A stretch of 64,000 nt of DNA from Lineolata rhizophorae (GCA_010093515.1 MU001682.1:7997-71996), one strand, 5' to 3'; positions 33,501-45,242 are shown, counted from the first letter of the stretch. Program-made: numbers and translations. Notes: generated by a model not told the origin, from the sequence alone.

Positions 33501-34863
33501 TCGCGGGTCACCAGCTCCATAGTACCTGGTAGTATGCAGTGCCTCCTAAGGCGGGCTCCTAACAGCGGAAAGAGCCAAAGTCACATCCAGCGCCGATCCC
33601 TGGAACGGCGTCCGAACGGCGGTAGGCCCTGTGTACATCGGTACCAGCCTACTACGCACATTACCACCACACCTAACTGCGCGGTCACGGCAGCCAAAGC
33701 AAGCTTGCTGCATACATATACATGCTCGGCGCATATATTGCCTCTGTGCTAGGTGGTCACATCAACTTGATCCCGCATTGCTCGCAAACGACAGCCAACG
33801 CGGCAGCGTCCGCCCGCGCGCATATTACGCTCCTCAGTCGACTGGGGTTGCATCGTGACCGATCATCGAGGCTCGGACGGACGAGGAGGTCCTCGGTCGC
33901 GAAGCGTCGCAAGACGGCACGGAGCGCCCTTCCCTTTAAGCGTCGAACTAGGAGAGAGCCGTGTGCGCAGCGCACGTACTATGTAGATGTAATTGGGCAT
34001 AAGAGCCTGGCGCGGACCCTTCGATCGGCACGTATGCCCCACAGCCAATCTAGAGCCGCAACGGCGTGCCGGTCGAGCGGCCGAGGGGCCAAGGCCATCT
34101 CCGTCGTCTCCGTGCATGTGCGGGCGTGACGGGGGCGCTCGCGAAGGCCCGAAGGCCGCATGGGCGGCCGCGTCTCCGATTCGGGCGGGCGTGCACCATT
34201 CTCAGTCCGACGCGCGAGAGAGGGAGGCGGAGACGGAGACGCAGCTTTTTGTTGGTGGCTTGGGGTCGGCGGGCAACGTCGCTTGGCCGGGCGGCAGCCA
34301 GCGACCCCTGGCCCGCGAGAGGCCCTGGACGGTGAGGCGCCCGGGCGCTGCGGGCGGCGACGAATGGGCGCGCGCGTCACGACGCCTTTAGCCGCCGGGG
34401 GCGCATGGGCCGCACCGCGATGCCCGGCCAGCGAGATCCGCCACCCGCCATTGGCCCTGCCCGATGCTTGGCCCGCTGCTGCTGCACGTTCGACCAACCT
34501 TCGTCTGCGTCCGGCCAGTGTGATGGCCGCCCGCCATGCCTGCGCCTGCGCGCGCCGGCCATCGTCGACACGGCGCCCGCTGTACAAAAGCGCCGTGATC
34601 GCCCTACGCCCGCGCAGTCCCCCTCAGTTCCTCCTCCTCTCCCCCTCCTGCTCCCATCTTCTTCCGCCGCCCGTCCATGTTGCCGGCGCCCGCGATATCC
34701 AGCCGCGAGCAGAGACCGCACTCGCGCCGCTGAACCGGACGTACCGTCCCGCCTCTCGCTCGCACGTGCCCGCCGGTGTCGGCGCCTCCCGCCCACTCCA
34801 GCTCGCTGCCCGGAGCAGCAGCGGCAGCAGTAACGGCGGCAGTACCAAGCGACAATTCCCAAA
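30587..34863. other. Long GC-rich gene-free region between two divergent genes
   Basis: About 4.3 kb. Frames of up to about 240 codons occur on both strands, but they overlap each other, have Arg/Ala/Pro-rich composition and no family match, as expected of GC-rich non-coding DNA. The last kilobase (33800-34860) is very GC-rich and probably includes the promoter and long 5' leader of the SAM-PH gene. I saw no tRNA, no repeat pair and no transposon ends. A non-coding transcript cannot be excluded. Confidence 0.5.
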
Positions 34864-37450
34864 ATGGCAAGTGCGCTCATGACGGCGAAAGCCAAGGGGG
34901 AAAGGAACGGAGGAGGGATCGCTGGTGACCTTTGACGGCCGTTTCTAACCCTCTGCAGGAGGCCTTCCAGTCCATGACGCCCATCACGCCGCTGGAACCC
35001 GGCGTGGAGATGTTCCAGAGCCGCAAGTACCAACCGTTGATCCAACCGAGAACGACAGCCCCGCGCCCGCTCTCAGAAGCGACCGAGATCTTCGACACCG
35101 ATCTGGATGGCGACGACTCGAGCGAATTCGAGGAGGACTCGCCCAAGTATAGCTTTGAATCCGTCAGTCTCTCTCCTTGCCCGACTCTAATTATTTTCTC
35201 GCTAATTGCCCGCAGAACGATGGCCGTCGAAGCCAAACCACCATTTCCACCTACGATGAGGTCTCGACGCCTCGGTCTGGGCGTCGGAGCCACTTCGAGC
35301 TTCACATCCACACCGAGCCGTCAAAGCCCGTCGAGGGACCCAAGGGGCCTCATCTCTTCCGCACTTCTCATGCATCTTCGGACTTCTCCTTCGACTACGC
35401 ACTGCAGATGTCGCCTTTGTTGCCCAAAGAATCTCCCTTGCGGGCACCAACGGCATTCCGGCGTCCCATGGATGATTACGTCGCCAATCCCTACGATGAC
35501 CCCACGGTTGACATGCCTCTCGACACGGCCGAGCTGCCATTCTGGTCGGCCCAGCAGGTTGCTTTGTGGATGGCCAATGCGGGCTTTGACCAGGGCATCG
35601 TAGAGAAGTTCGAGATCCACGACATCACTGGAACCGTCCTAATCGAGCTTCAGTTTGACCACCTTAAAGAGCTCGGCATCGCATCCTTTGGCAAGCGACA
35701 CCGCCTCTGGACCGAGATTCAAGCTCTGAGAGGAACGGACGGCCAATTTAGCCCGGTACAGACGCCCTTCCAGGATGTCGACAGTCCTGTGCATGATACG
35801 AAACCACAGAAGCGTCACCGTGACAAACAGCGGACCCGCCACCGCGCAGGATCTCCCGAGGATGTGAACACTCCCAACACTCCTGCGGGTAACCATCGCC
35901 GTCGAGGCCGAAAGCATCGTCAGGGAGGCGAGAACCAAGGCACCCCGTTGTCAATTGTTGCTATTGAACAGCTAGTGCCCAAGCCTCACAAATGCCATAA
36001 GGGTGAGAAATGCCCGAAGTGGAGGAAACAGCAACGCCAGCTCGCGAGGTTGCAAGAGGAAAACAGGGGTTTTCCAATATCTCCAGAGAACGGCGGGCAC
36101 ATCGTTATCTCCGGCGACCCTGGCAACCCGCATTCAGCCGACAAGGTTGTGGACAATGTGTATCGTCCGACTTCTGAAAACGTGCCGTCGCTAGTTGCCT
36201 CCTCGGATATCCTCGGGCCTGGCCAACTTCCGGACTTTGCACTTCAGGAAGAGATGCTCCGTTCACTGGAGTCCCGGGATCCGCAGGAGAATGTCAAGCA
36301 GTTCCTATCACTTCAAAAGATCGAACCCCCCGCAGCCTTGACGCATAGTGCCACGGCAACGCCTATTGTGGAGCGTCCGCCGACCCCACCTTTAGACATG
36401 TTTCCTCCTCTTCAGCCCCCTTCGAATGGTTCGGGTCCCCACAGCAATCTGAAATCGCTCCCGAGGCTCAGCATTCCTGAGTCGCAGAGCTCCAGCAGAG
36501 GCATTTACTCGGGGCGCGGCGATGGGTGTTCCTCCGCACTTGGGTTAGACCCTGACTCGGCGGTTTCACCCTGCCGGACGGCTATCACCGCCGTTGCGTC
36601 GCCTGGAGGGAGTCTGTACCGCTTCGGCACACCATGCTCTGAGATGGATGTTCCTGTTACGTCGGTGCCTCTTGGCCCAGTATCTCGCGATACGTCCCAA
36701 TCTGTACCGCCCAACATGCTTTTCCGTGATCCCATTGCTCGATCGGCATCACGTGCTACTGCTCGGCCATCATTTGTCCTTCCTTCGCTTAACGAAGGGG
36801 AGGTCTACGCTCCTCCTCCCCAGTCGGACGGTAACTCCACGTTCAATACGGAGACTACCGCTGTTGCCGAGACCGAAAGTATTTCGTTTGACAAGGAAAG
36901 GGCGTCGACGGCAGGCATCACATCTGTTACAGACCAAGCTGGGCATCAGAGACGCACAAAAGGCTTTAAGTACGAAAACGTGAACCACGCCGGTTGGATG
37001 AAGAAGCGGCGCACACGTCTCCTGCGCCACGAGTGGCAAGACCATCACTTCCGATTGACGGGTACACAGCTCGCCATGCACGAGAACGAGTTGCCATCGT
37101 CCGGTGCGATTGATACCATCGACGTTGATGATTATACCGTCGCATGCTCCTCCCTGGCAAGCAACAAGTTGGCTGCCAAGCTAAAGAGCTTAAAGATCGC
37201 CGGCGGCGCAGCAAAGAAGGATGGTTCCAACGAACCGATGGCTTTCACATTCCAACTTGTGCCGGCTGGTGGCAAGGATGGCAACAGCTCCGAACTGAGG
37301 AAGCTGGCAGTTATTGGTGGCAAGTCCTATCACTTCGCCACCAAAACGAGAGACGACAGGATCGAGTGGATGAGGGAGCTCATGCTTGCAAAGGCACTCA
37401 AGGCCAAAGGTGAGGGTTACGAGGTTAACGTAAATGGTGAGTCGCTTTAG
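34864..37450 (+). CDS. SAM- and PH-domain protein (Pob1/Boi-like polarity factor without SH3)
   Basis: Coding exons 34959-35162 and 35216-37450 are clear; the 53-nt intron joins YSFES to NDGRR. For the start I favour ATG 34864 followed by a GC-AG intron (34867-34958, donor GCAAGT, branch CTAAC), reading M|EAFQSMTPITPL, 813 residues; the alternative is ATG 34974 (807 residues) with the first intron in the 5' UTR. The SAM domain (FWSAQQVALWMANAGFD...LGIASFGKRHRLW) is near 170-240 and a C-terminal PH domain (HAGWMKKRRTRLL...RDDRIEWMRELMLA) near 660-795. Between them is a long disordered region with a basic CHKGEKCPKWRKQQRQ patch. Pob1 and Boi proteins act at growing cell tips with Cdc42 and exocyst; assignment to them is by domain order only. 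A possible donor (GGTGAGT) lies at the very end, so the last residues are uncertain. Confidence 0.85.
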
Positions 37451-38219
37451 AAAATTCGCGCAAGCGCCTTGGAAAGAGGATTTGCATAGTGCTTCCCAGC
37501 AGTCTGGGAAAGCATGCGTTCTACCACGGTGAATCTCCTTTGCTTTATCACTTCATATGTATGCTTCTACGGAGAACACACGTCAAGGCAATCATTGGAT
37601 GCTCCCTCCCTTCCCAAAGTTATATACCCTTTCGACTTACGCGCTTCTGGGCTGACATAGAACTTTGCATCTTTTGGTTGCATTAACTTGTATGGCTTGT
37701 ATTCCATTCTTTGCCTTCAACTTGGTAATACTAGGAGATTCGAAATAGTAGTAGCGGTAGCACTGGTACTAGTAGTAGTTCATAAAATAATATTTCCATC
37801 TTCATACCGCCCGATCTAACTCTGCAACCATTAACTCAACGTATCTATCAATGCTTTCCGGTGAAATTTAGTAGGGTATCCTGGTTATTTACATATATAG
37901 GCAGACTCCACACAACACTAACCATACTATACATAAATTAGTCACCCTATGCGCTGCTGGCTAGGTGCTAAACGTCGTTGAAGTCAACCGCTTTCTTCAT
38001 GAGTTAATTTCGAATACAGGCAAGAGTGCTCTTGCCGACCAAATTGATTTGAAGGCAGGTAGCAAAGCAACCCACGTATATACAGATACTCTACGCAGGG
38101 ACAGATTGTAATCTCTTCAGCCGTTCGACTGTTCCAATTTGCGAAGTAGGTAACACACTATAGCGTTCGTTTCAGCCCACTAACGCCATGAACTTGTTTA
38201 CGTTGCCCTTATCCCCCAT
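37451..38219. other. Intergenic region between convergent genes
   Basis: About 770 bp holding two 3' ends. A degenerate (TAG)n microsatellite lies near 37748-37780. No gene seen. Confidence 0.5.
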
Positions 38220-39715
38220 TCAATCCACAATTTCCATTTCCGTTACCCTCTCCTTTGCAAAGATGTCTTTCCAATCGTCCCAAATCTTCTTGAGCTCGCT
38301 AACATATCTTGTGTGTAGCTCGTCAATATATGCCTCTTCAGGACGCTCTTTCTTCTGAACTGTGATGGGCCTCCCAACGACGACGTTGATGGGACGCCGG
38401 TAAGGCATCATGCCAACGTCGTAGTTGAACACACCCCTTGCGTGAAAGAGCGGAATCGTGAATCCAAGCAACTTCTTCACAAACAATTGTGCCTGGTGTA
38501 TGCGTGGGTGCTCTATCGCGCGGTACTGATCGTACAGCTCGTTTTCGCCGAAGGCAAGTACAGGCACAAGATCAGCACCAGTGCGGACAGCTAGCTTGAC
38601 GAACCCCTTCCGGCTCCGAAGGACAAGGCGAAGCGAGTGCGGGTGTGCGTCCAGCGATTCGCGAGCACCTCCAACAACAATCGTGATGGCGCGCCCCATG
38701 CCTTCACCGTTGGGGCCCCCTCTACTAAGAATGTTCTCACAACTCTCGCGCGATACCGACGCCACCCCCATGCGCAAGGCGTAATCTCGGTACAGAGGGA
38801 TGCGAAAATTAGAATCGAGGGTGAGCAGGGTGTTTGTGATGCCTGGGAATAGTTGTCCAAACCCGAGAGCTTCAGTCGCAAAGGCAGCGAATGCACCGTG
38901 ACTGATGATCCCGTGGGGATGGTATCCGAAAATGTACTTTCGTGTTGGCGGCAGCTCTGCAGAGCGATGAAGCCTAGCAGGGAAATACGACGCAAAAAGA
39001 GACCAGACGGGCGAGCGCCGAAACCGTTCGGATCGCAGGGCCAGCGAGCCGTCCACACCGGCTCGCGAGAACAGGATGTAGATGAGATACGGGACTATGA
39101 TGGGCCACAGCAATGGTATAGCACAGAGAAAAAAGAAGATAGTTAGGGACAGTACGATGCTCAGTGTGTGGAGCAACACAGTGAGTGTCTGGAGGCGCCG
39201 TTTCAATGGCACGTTGAGAGGGGCCCAGCGTATTCTAGGCTACAAGTTAGCATTGTAGGCACACGGGGCAACGAGTCTGCTGAGCCTTACCCGCTTCTCT
39301 CCCACCCTGACCCAGCGCGCCTGCCGCTGACGAGCTCGCCTCGTTCGCCCGCCTGATGTGGACGCGGCCGTCCCTTGTCTCCATGCCTCAGCGCCGTCTC
39401 GTAGTCGTCCGTCGGCTTCACGCTAGCCAAGCCATTCTGCTCGCCCTCCCCGTACTTCTGGAAAACCACAGCCTTGCCGTCGTCTGCCGTCCTGTTCACC
39501 TGCGGTCCAAATGAACGCTCACGCTCGCGGCTCGAGCCAAGGCAGCCATCGTTCAATTCCCCTCCGGTCAGCTCATCCGACGAGACGCTACCGTCGCCAT
39601 CCGCACCGTCCCTCCCGGGTGTTACGTCCGGGTCGACCGCGGCGGCGTAGGATCTAGGTGGGAGCTGTATCGACGCCCGCTCCTCGAGTTGAGAGGGCTC
39701 TGCGCTTGGCCCCAT
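38220..39715 (-). CDS. DGA1: Diacylglycerol acyltransferase, DGAT2 family
   Basis: Two exons (39715-39291, 39234-38220) give 479 residues. The 56-nt intron joins GWERSG to IRWAPLNVPLKRR; the AG nearest the branch site is out of frame and the second, 5 nt on, is used. Residues 1-140 are hydrophilic and disordered. A hydrophobic hairpin (about 158-195) anchors the enzyme in the ER or lipid-droplet membrane. The catalytic YHPHG motif is at about 246-250; GGARESL, RKGFVKLA, GADLVPVLAFGENELY and RRPINVVVGRPI are the other DGAT2 landmarks. The reaction is diacylglycerol plus acyl-CoA to triacylglycerol, the last step of storage-lipid synthesis. All landmarks are intact. Confidence 0.94.
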
Positions 39716-42329
39716 AGCGTATTCCTGGCTCTGATGATCGGTGGTACGGCGATGCCCAGTTTGCCTACATCAATAGTCGCATTGCAGAGGCCCGGGTAGT
39801 CGCAAGACGCGATGCGTTTGGTCACTGAGATAGCACGTTTGTTTCTGCTTGTTGAAGGAAGTTGGAATCGGCTTTGTATGGCGTGCTGGGAATATATCGG
39901 AAGATTTGAAGAAGCGTATTCCAGGCGCTCTTCGAGATCAACTTACCAAAGCACGGCGTTGGGGCGTCGCTCGATTACGAAGCGGCACATAGGTACCGTG
40001 CATCGAGCGACAAGGGTACAGTACAAGGATGTAAGTCGGCCCCGCATTGATACATTGCATAACCTTTGTATTAGCTCTATCCTACCACTAGTACTATATG
40101 CTGACTATATTTGTTTCTTGGCGCCTTAAAAAAATGGAACCCATCTTTGTATAACAGTATTATCTGTATAAAATGACACAATTTTATTATAGGTATATCT
40201 AATTCAGTTCCAAGGTAGAGTAACCAACTTAAAAGGACAGTTTGAAGGTAAATTCCTTTAACTTTAGACTATAAAGACAGACTGGATACCATTAAGGTTT
40301 TTTTGTATCAACCCAATTAGATAAGCTTCTACTATTTGATAAGGGGCCTGTTGAGTGCAAGAGACTTATGACCTGGCACTCTATCTAGCCGGTCTCGCTC
40401 CTACCTAAAACTCAACTTAGTTCATTACAATAGAGTAGAGGTCAATGTGGATAGTTCAAAATGGAAAGAATCATCTATATAAGAGTAGCTTGGCCTACTT
40501 TACTATCATGTCTGCTTTTCTTCTTATTCGCCCGTTTTTTTTTTTTTCAAAAAAAAAAAAAAGAGCCAAGCAGTTAGTGGACTTGCAGCGAAAAGAAAAA
40601 GAGAAAAACCCCCCCAAAAAATTGGGGGTTAGAGTCCAGAATCTTACGCCAATGTGGACTCTAATTTACAGCATTTAATAAGCTCAGAAATATTCATCTA
40701 GCTTAATTCTGGTATAAAGCTCAATAAGCCAGGTACCAATTATGTGTGGTCTATAATGAGGTCTACAGGGTCGGAGTTTAGATTTCTTTTGAGGAGAGTT
40801 TTCATTGGAGTTCAGGGTCTTGACATTAGGCTCGATTGGGGTCTGATCAATCATCAGAAAACACCGCTACCAGAAAAAATAGTAGTGTAGTACGGTAAAA
40901 CAATTTACCTGGAAATAGCACAAAAGAACGGCGACTAATCACGTCTTTACTTTTTCACAGCATCGTATCTCGGGTTGGTAAAGCAATAACTGTATAATAA
41001 TAATTAACTTTTGAGAAAAGGGAGTGAAAATAATATGAATAAAAGTAGTGTTCGTGTATGCGTGTTTTTGAGGGGAGAAAGGAGTACAAGAAAGAATAAT
41101 ATACAGTTTGGGGGGGGGGGGGGGGGGAGTCACGTGCAAACACTGAAAAGAAAAAGGTGTGTGGGGACCCTTCTACTCCACTATATTAGTACATTTGGTA
41201 GCAGTATAGCCCATATTTGAGCTTCTTATACGGGGCTTAACTCCATTAATATCGAGGTTTCGGGGCCCCTATCAAATAATCCCAAAATCTCATCCCATTG
41301 AGGTCTTTAAAAAAGCTCCTCCCACCTACCCTACCTTAAAGGGGTTACGCCAAATCCAAAGGGGAAACCCGAGCTAAATCTCAATGGGGTCAACCCCACC
41401 CTATTATGGACCACATATAAAACCTACCCCATTATAAACTATATATTAGGGTAGGATAGGGTGGAAGAAGCTTCTTTCGAAAACCCCAATAGGGTAGGGT
41501 TTTGTGATTGAAATTCCAAAACCCTAAATAGTTAACAGGGTTAGATTTCCTCTAAATTTAATACCATTTTTTGGTAGAGGTAATTTTGATAACTAATAAT
41601 TGACACCGATGCCAAGACCCTAAACACAATAAAAGCTCACCCCAATAGAAATCTAAACTCTGACCCTATCCTATCCTATCGGACTATGTAGGTGAGTAAA
41701 AGCGAGACCCGAGTAAGCTCTCGAAGCGAGCACTGTTACCGAACAACGGGTCGTGAGGCGGAGCTGCTTTCCGGAAGTGGGTCACCAGTCAAGATGTAAA
41801 CAAGGTTGATTGATTCCTATAGGCTTGGATCCGGCCCTGTTGCACTTGTTCCCTTGCCTAATGCTTGGCCTCGATCGTAACAAGTGCAAATTGTATATTT
41901 ATATTATTTTAACCAGTTCTAGGAAGTAAGTAGCTACATAAACTGTTCGGAATCTACGAGTTATATTTCGCAATAAGATACAAGACGAGTCGCGTATATC
42001 ATGCCGCAACAGACCCCACTTGCCATTTCCTTTAGATTGGTCTAAGAACTTGTAAGGTTACCCCGTGTCGAGCGCAATGTAGGTTCCAACTAGGGTTTGC
42101 GTAATTAATAGTTAATACGCGCTAAATCAACATTGGTTCGTAGCTATGCTCACGTCGCATTATATCGGCAGCTATGACTTTACTCCCCTCCTCCCTCATT
42201 CGGAATACGGTAGACCTGAGCCTCTTGTTAGGGTAATACGGTAGGTTAGAAGCTTCGGGAAAGCTTCAGGATTGTATAACCCAATTCCCCCCCCCCTCTA
42301 GCTGAAAGGCATCTAGAAGAGTCACCAGC
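39716..42329. other. Start of the AT-rich accessory block: non-coding, repeats and homopolymers
   Basis: From about 40080 the DNA becomes AT-rich with many short stops in all frames. It includes a T13-C-A14 hairpin (40535-40562), a C7/G5 palindrome near 40608-40628, an 18-G run (41110-41127) and a repeat pair described separately. 41690-42200 has a stem (GTTGCACTTGTT near 41838, AACAAGTGCAA near 41879). No intact gene. The composition suggests old repeats altered by repeat-induced point mutation (inference). Confidence 0.55.
40767..41670. repeat. Inverted-repeat element, about 0.9 kb, with arms of about 100-120 bp
   Basis: Left arm 40767-40888 and right arm 41571-41670 are diverged reverse complements: both carry AGGGTC(G/A)GAGTTTAGATTTC, then AGGGTCTTG(A/G)CAT further in. 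The interior holds the 18-G run. A third diverged copy of the same arm lies at 51380-51510. No coding capacity inside, so this looks like a non-autonomous (MITE-like) DNA element or a pair of relics of one. Confidence 0.6.
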
Positions 42330-42865
42330 ATGATCATGATCTGGCCGGCCGGCAGGTGTATAGATGCGATTAAACCCCGTGCCAAAGGAAAGAGGGCTCG
42401 ATAATTCCACCTCGCAGTTGTCATCAACTATGATTTTGACGTTGTTCAGGTCAAAATGGGAGACAAAAAACAGTAGTATCTTCCAGTTTGCCGAACAAAT
42501 CTCTCGCTACACAGTGATACTGGCGGATCTAGTCACCCTCAGAGGATAGGAGTAGCTCTACATGTAGGCGGAGCTTGCAGTTAACAACTGGCCCACTACT
42601 GTCCTTGACACGACCCTTGGAAAAAATCCGGCCCAATGATCGGACGGTATTGACTAGAGTTTGAGGACCTTTCCCCTCTTGCGCTATCGAACCATGTTAT
42701 CCAGTAAGTCCATACTACACCCTCACGTTCCAGCTCTTCATCCTGGAGGATTTTGACCTCGGGGATTGCCGGGCCAGGCATTCCCCGGGCAAGTTCGAAG
42801 AGCTCGAGATCTAGGGGTTCGGGACGGAACTGTACAACGAGTTCTTCATCATTCTACAACGTATT
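42330..42865 (-). pseudogene. Aminoglycoside-phosphotransferase-like (APH) pseudogene
   Basis: Fragments in two or more frames resemble fungal APH-family phosphotransferases. 42862-42596 reads ELVVQFRPEPLDLELFELAR and then PGPAIPEVKILQDEELEREG, ending at a stop; 42610-42490 continues with RLHVE and RQYHCVARDLFGKLED after a frame change and a stop; near 42460-42360 FDLNNVKIIVDDNCEVELSS corresponds to the usual HxDxxxxNIxVD catalytic loop, with the conserved acidic/His residues altered. At least one frameshift and two stops break it. The fold-back element starts about 30 bp from its 5' part. Family call is by remembered similarity. Confidence 0.6.
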
Positions 42866-42892
42866 CATCCATTTTGGAAAGTAGGTATATAG

Positions 42893-43795
42893 TAGAGTAG
42901 GGCGGCGCCGACCCTAATACCCCTTTTTGGCAATTGCTTCCTCTTTCTTTCACATGATTTCCTTTCCTTTTTAAGTAGGTTGGGTTTTCTCCTCTAACAA
43001 CACTTACTTAATTTAATACATATATATATATATATATACAAAAGCTTTCTTTCCTTTTCTTTCTTTTACCTCCCTCTTTATTACTAAAAGTTAGTTAGCA
43101 AGCAGTAGTACTCCTCCGAACTCAAACGTATAATACCGTGAAGTAGTGACCACGTGACTCCTCTTTTATTCTTTAGGTGTTGGTCTTAGGTTAAGTGCTC
43201 TACCCTGCTACAGTAGGGCACGCAATAGAGGAGCAAGGAGTAGAGGAGTAAGGAACACGTGGTAGAGGAGCACAATATCACTGGAGAATCTCCTAAAGAT
43301 CTACCTAGTCGCAGCGTGCTGGAAACTTGGCGTAGAGGTGGCGCGAAGCTCGGTCTCTTAGTGTAGGGGCGACATGAAGCTCGGTCTCTATATATAGCCG
43401 TGCGTGCTAAAGTGGCCAATCAGCTGGTTTTACTCTAGTTTCTGCCTATTATCGACGGCCATAACTGAACCAACGCCTCCATAGCCTACCTTTCCTTCCT
43501 CGTAGGAGTCTCACCCTAGAAAACGCATTATGGCCATTGAGATTGCGTTTGATACTATAGCAGGGTAGAGCACTTAGCCTAAGACCAACACTTAAAGAAC
43601 AAGCTAGGAGTCACATCGTCACTACTTCACGGTATTTATACGTTCGAGTTCGGAGGAGTACTACTGCTTACTAACTAACTTTTAGTAATAAAGAGGGAGA
43701 TAAAAGAAAGAAAAGGAAAGGAAATCATGTGAAAGAAAGAGGAAGTAATTGCCAAAAAGGGGTATTAGGGTCGGCACCGCCCTACTCTACTACAA
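42893..43795. mobile_element. Fold-back element with inverted arms of about 240 bp
   Basis: The left arm (42893-43217) and right arm (43553-43795) are long reverse complements; both contain GGGCGG(C/T)GCCGACCCTAAT at the outer end, GTAGTACTCCTCCGAACTC in the middle and TGTTGGTCTTAGG(T/C)TAAG at the inner part. The left arm has an extra segment of about 85 bp with a (TA)n tract (43020-43040). The loop of about 335 bp holds AGAGGAGTAAGGA-type minisatellite units, a tandem pair ending GAAGCTCGGTCTCT, and a TATATATAG/CCAAT pair. No transposase, so non-autonomous. Divergence between arms suggests it is old. Confidence 0.7.
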
Positions 43796-44573
43796 TACCT
43801 TCTCCAACACACACGTTACTATTACCACCTTATATACGCTTATAAGCTAATACTTGTAGTAGAGAGCTTCTATCTATAGGTAAAACTCTCTAGGGAAGAA
43901 AACCTATTATACTTCTTTATCCTCTTTATTCCTTTTACTACTTATAGTCTTTCATTATACTCCGTCTTCTAGTAGGGCGATAGATTAGTAGATATGTAAG
44001 TATCTTGAATACTTAACTAGTAGTCTAGGGCTAAGCGGACTATAATTGGATAGAGGTTCTGCTACTAGACACTATACCTTATTGGCTACCTTAGGCGCCT
44101 GTGCATGGACTGGAAAAACATAATTGCCGTCCCGGCTATTTCTTCCCACCACCAACACCACGTCCAACAACATCATCAGCAACATCTTCGCCACCTTCAT
44201 GGCTCTGACAGAAGCCAATATACGGCGTGTATTTGGAAGCGATGGCCAAAGCGATCCTCGATCATTAACGCCTTGCCAGGGTTCGCTCTCCTGTACCTGA
44301 CCCGGGCTTCCGAGACCCTAGCCATCGTTTAGGGCTTCACAAATCGACTGCCGCTCGTTGTATGACCTACCTAATTTACCAAGGACCCGAAGGCATTGCT
44401 GTCCTTGATCACGACGAGCTATACTTTAGTGGTAGTAGCCTCGCCATGAAGGATGGCTGTCAATTATCAGAAGAAATCGAGTTCTGGAAAGCAAAAACTC
44501 AACATTTTGACCGACAACCCGCAAGAATCCGAGCGAAGCAAAATAAGAAACAGACGACAGAAAAAAAAAGGAA
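43796..44573. other. Non-coding spacer
   Basis: AT-rich to about 44100, then more balanced. A CAC/CAA-rich stretch (44145-44195) gives a His/Gln-rich frame that I take as low complexity. No gene. Confidence 0.45.
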
Positions 44574-45062
44574 ATGCCCGTCTCAAATATGTCTGTTGCG
44601 AATCGGATATATCATTGGATCCCTGAACCTAGATCAAGAAAACGCGTTCTTGACGATGATCCCGAGCCGGACGTTCGGCCTGCTAAGAAATCGAGACCTA
44701 GTCACGTAGGTGTCCATCGGCCGAATAGCGATACGAAAAAAAATGCAAGAAAACGCAGTCATCCAGACACTCCCAAGTCTCGTCTGCCATCTGAGAAGCC
44801 GAAGGTCAACTGCCCGCCCGCTAAGCACCCGAAGCGCCCTCAACCGCAGATAGAGCCAAGGTCTCCTGGACCAAATGGAAGTAATCTCGACGTTGCGAGA
44901 AAGTCGGATAGAATTGGCACACGGCCAGAGTTTCTCAGAGGTAATGCGCGACAGTCGAGCATTGCCAAAAAACGGACATCAAAACCTCAGGCGGAACCCC
45001 TTCGACGCAGCCTTTGCGTTGCAAGGCAAAGAACGCGAGTAGGACAGAGTGGGGTGACTTGA
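44574..45062 (+). CDS. Short open frame resembling the disordered head of fungal PD-(D/E)XK-type proteins
   Basis: 162 codons beginning MPVSNMSVANRIYHWI, followed by a Lys/Arg/Pro-rich low-complexity stretch (KRVLDDDPEPDVRPAKKSRP). Many fungal nuclease-like proteins start with a short xIxxWL helix and a basic disordered region with KRxRL-type signals; the likeness is general. It could be the displaced head of the nuclease-like gene that starts at 46932, or an unrelated fragment. No catalytic motif in this piece. Confidence 0.35.
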   Translation: MPVSNMSVANRIYHWIPEPRSRKRVLDDDPEPDVRPAKKSRPSHVGVHRPNSDTKKNARKRSHPDTPKSRLPSEKPKVNCPPAKHPKRPQPQIEPRSPGPNGSNLDVARKSDRIGTRPEFLRGNARQSSIAKKRTSKPQAEPLRRSLCVARQRTRVGQSGVT

Positions 45063-45134
45063 CGATGGAGTCGACCCGGAAGCACGTGATGCAGCGACTT
45101 TGCTGCAAGCGATGAGTCAAGATGTTCACCCGTG

Positions 45135-45216
45135 CAACAACTTTGGGTTAGTCGATCCGCCCTCTCCTTAAGCAGCAGTTCTGCTGTACAAGGACTCTTA
45201 TTGAAGTCGCCGTGAG
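45135..45216 (+). repeat. Direct repeat, copy A
   Basis: Starts CAACAACTTTGGGTTAGTC and matches copy B at 47856-47933 with about ten differences and one 4-6 bp indel. The pair brackets the kinase-like relic and the nuclease-like gene, 2.64 kb between copies. Confidence 0.7.
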
Positions 45217-45242
45217 AGCTACTCCTGTAGCCCAGGAGACTT

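Noticed and set aside
33979-35045. Minus-strand frames of 202 and 222 codons and a plus-strand frame of 240 codons before the SAM-PH gene
   Set aside because: Mutually overlapping, extremely Arg/Ala-rich, no family likeness; the region is GC-rich leader or promoter.
41420-41535. Repeated AGGGT/ACCCT words suggesting a telomere-like tract
   Set aside because: The words are irregular and belong to the diverged repeat family; no TTAGGG array.
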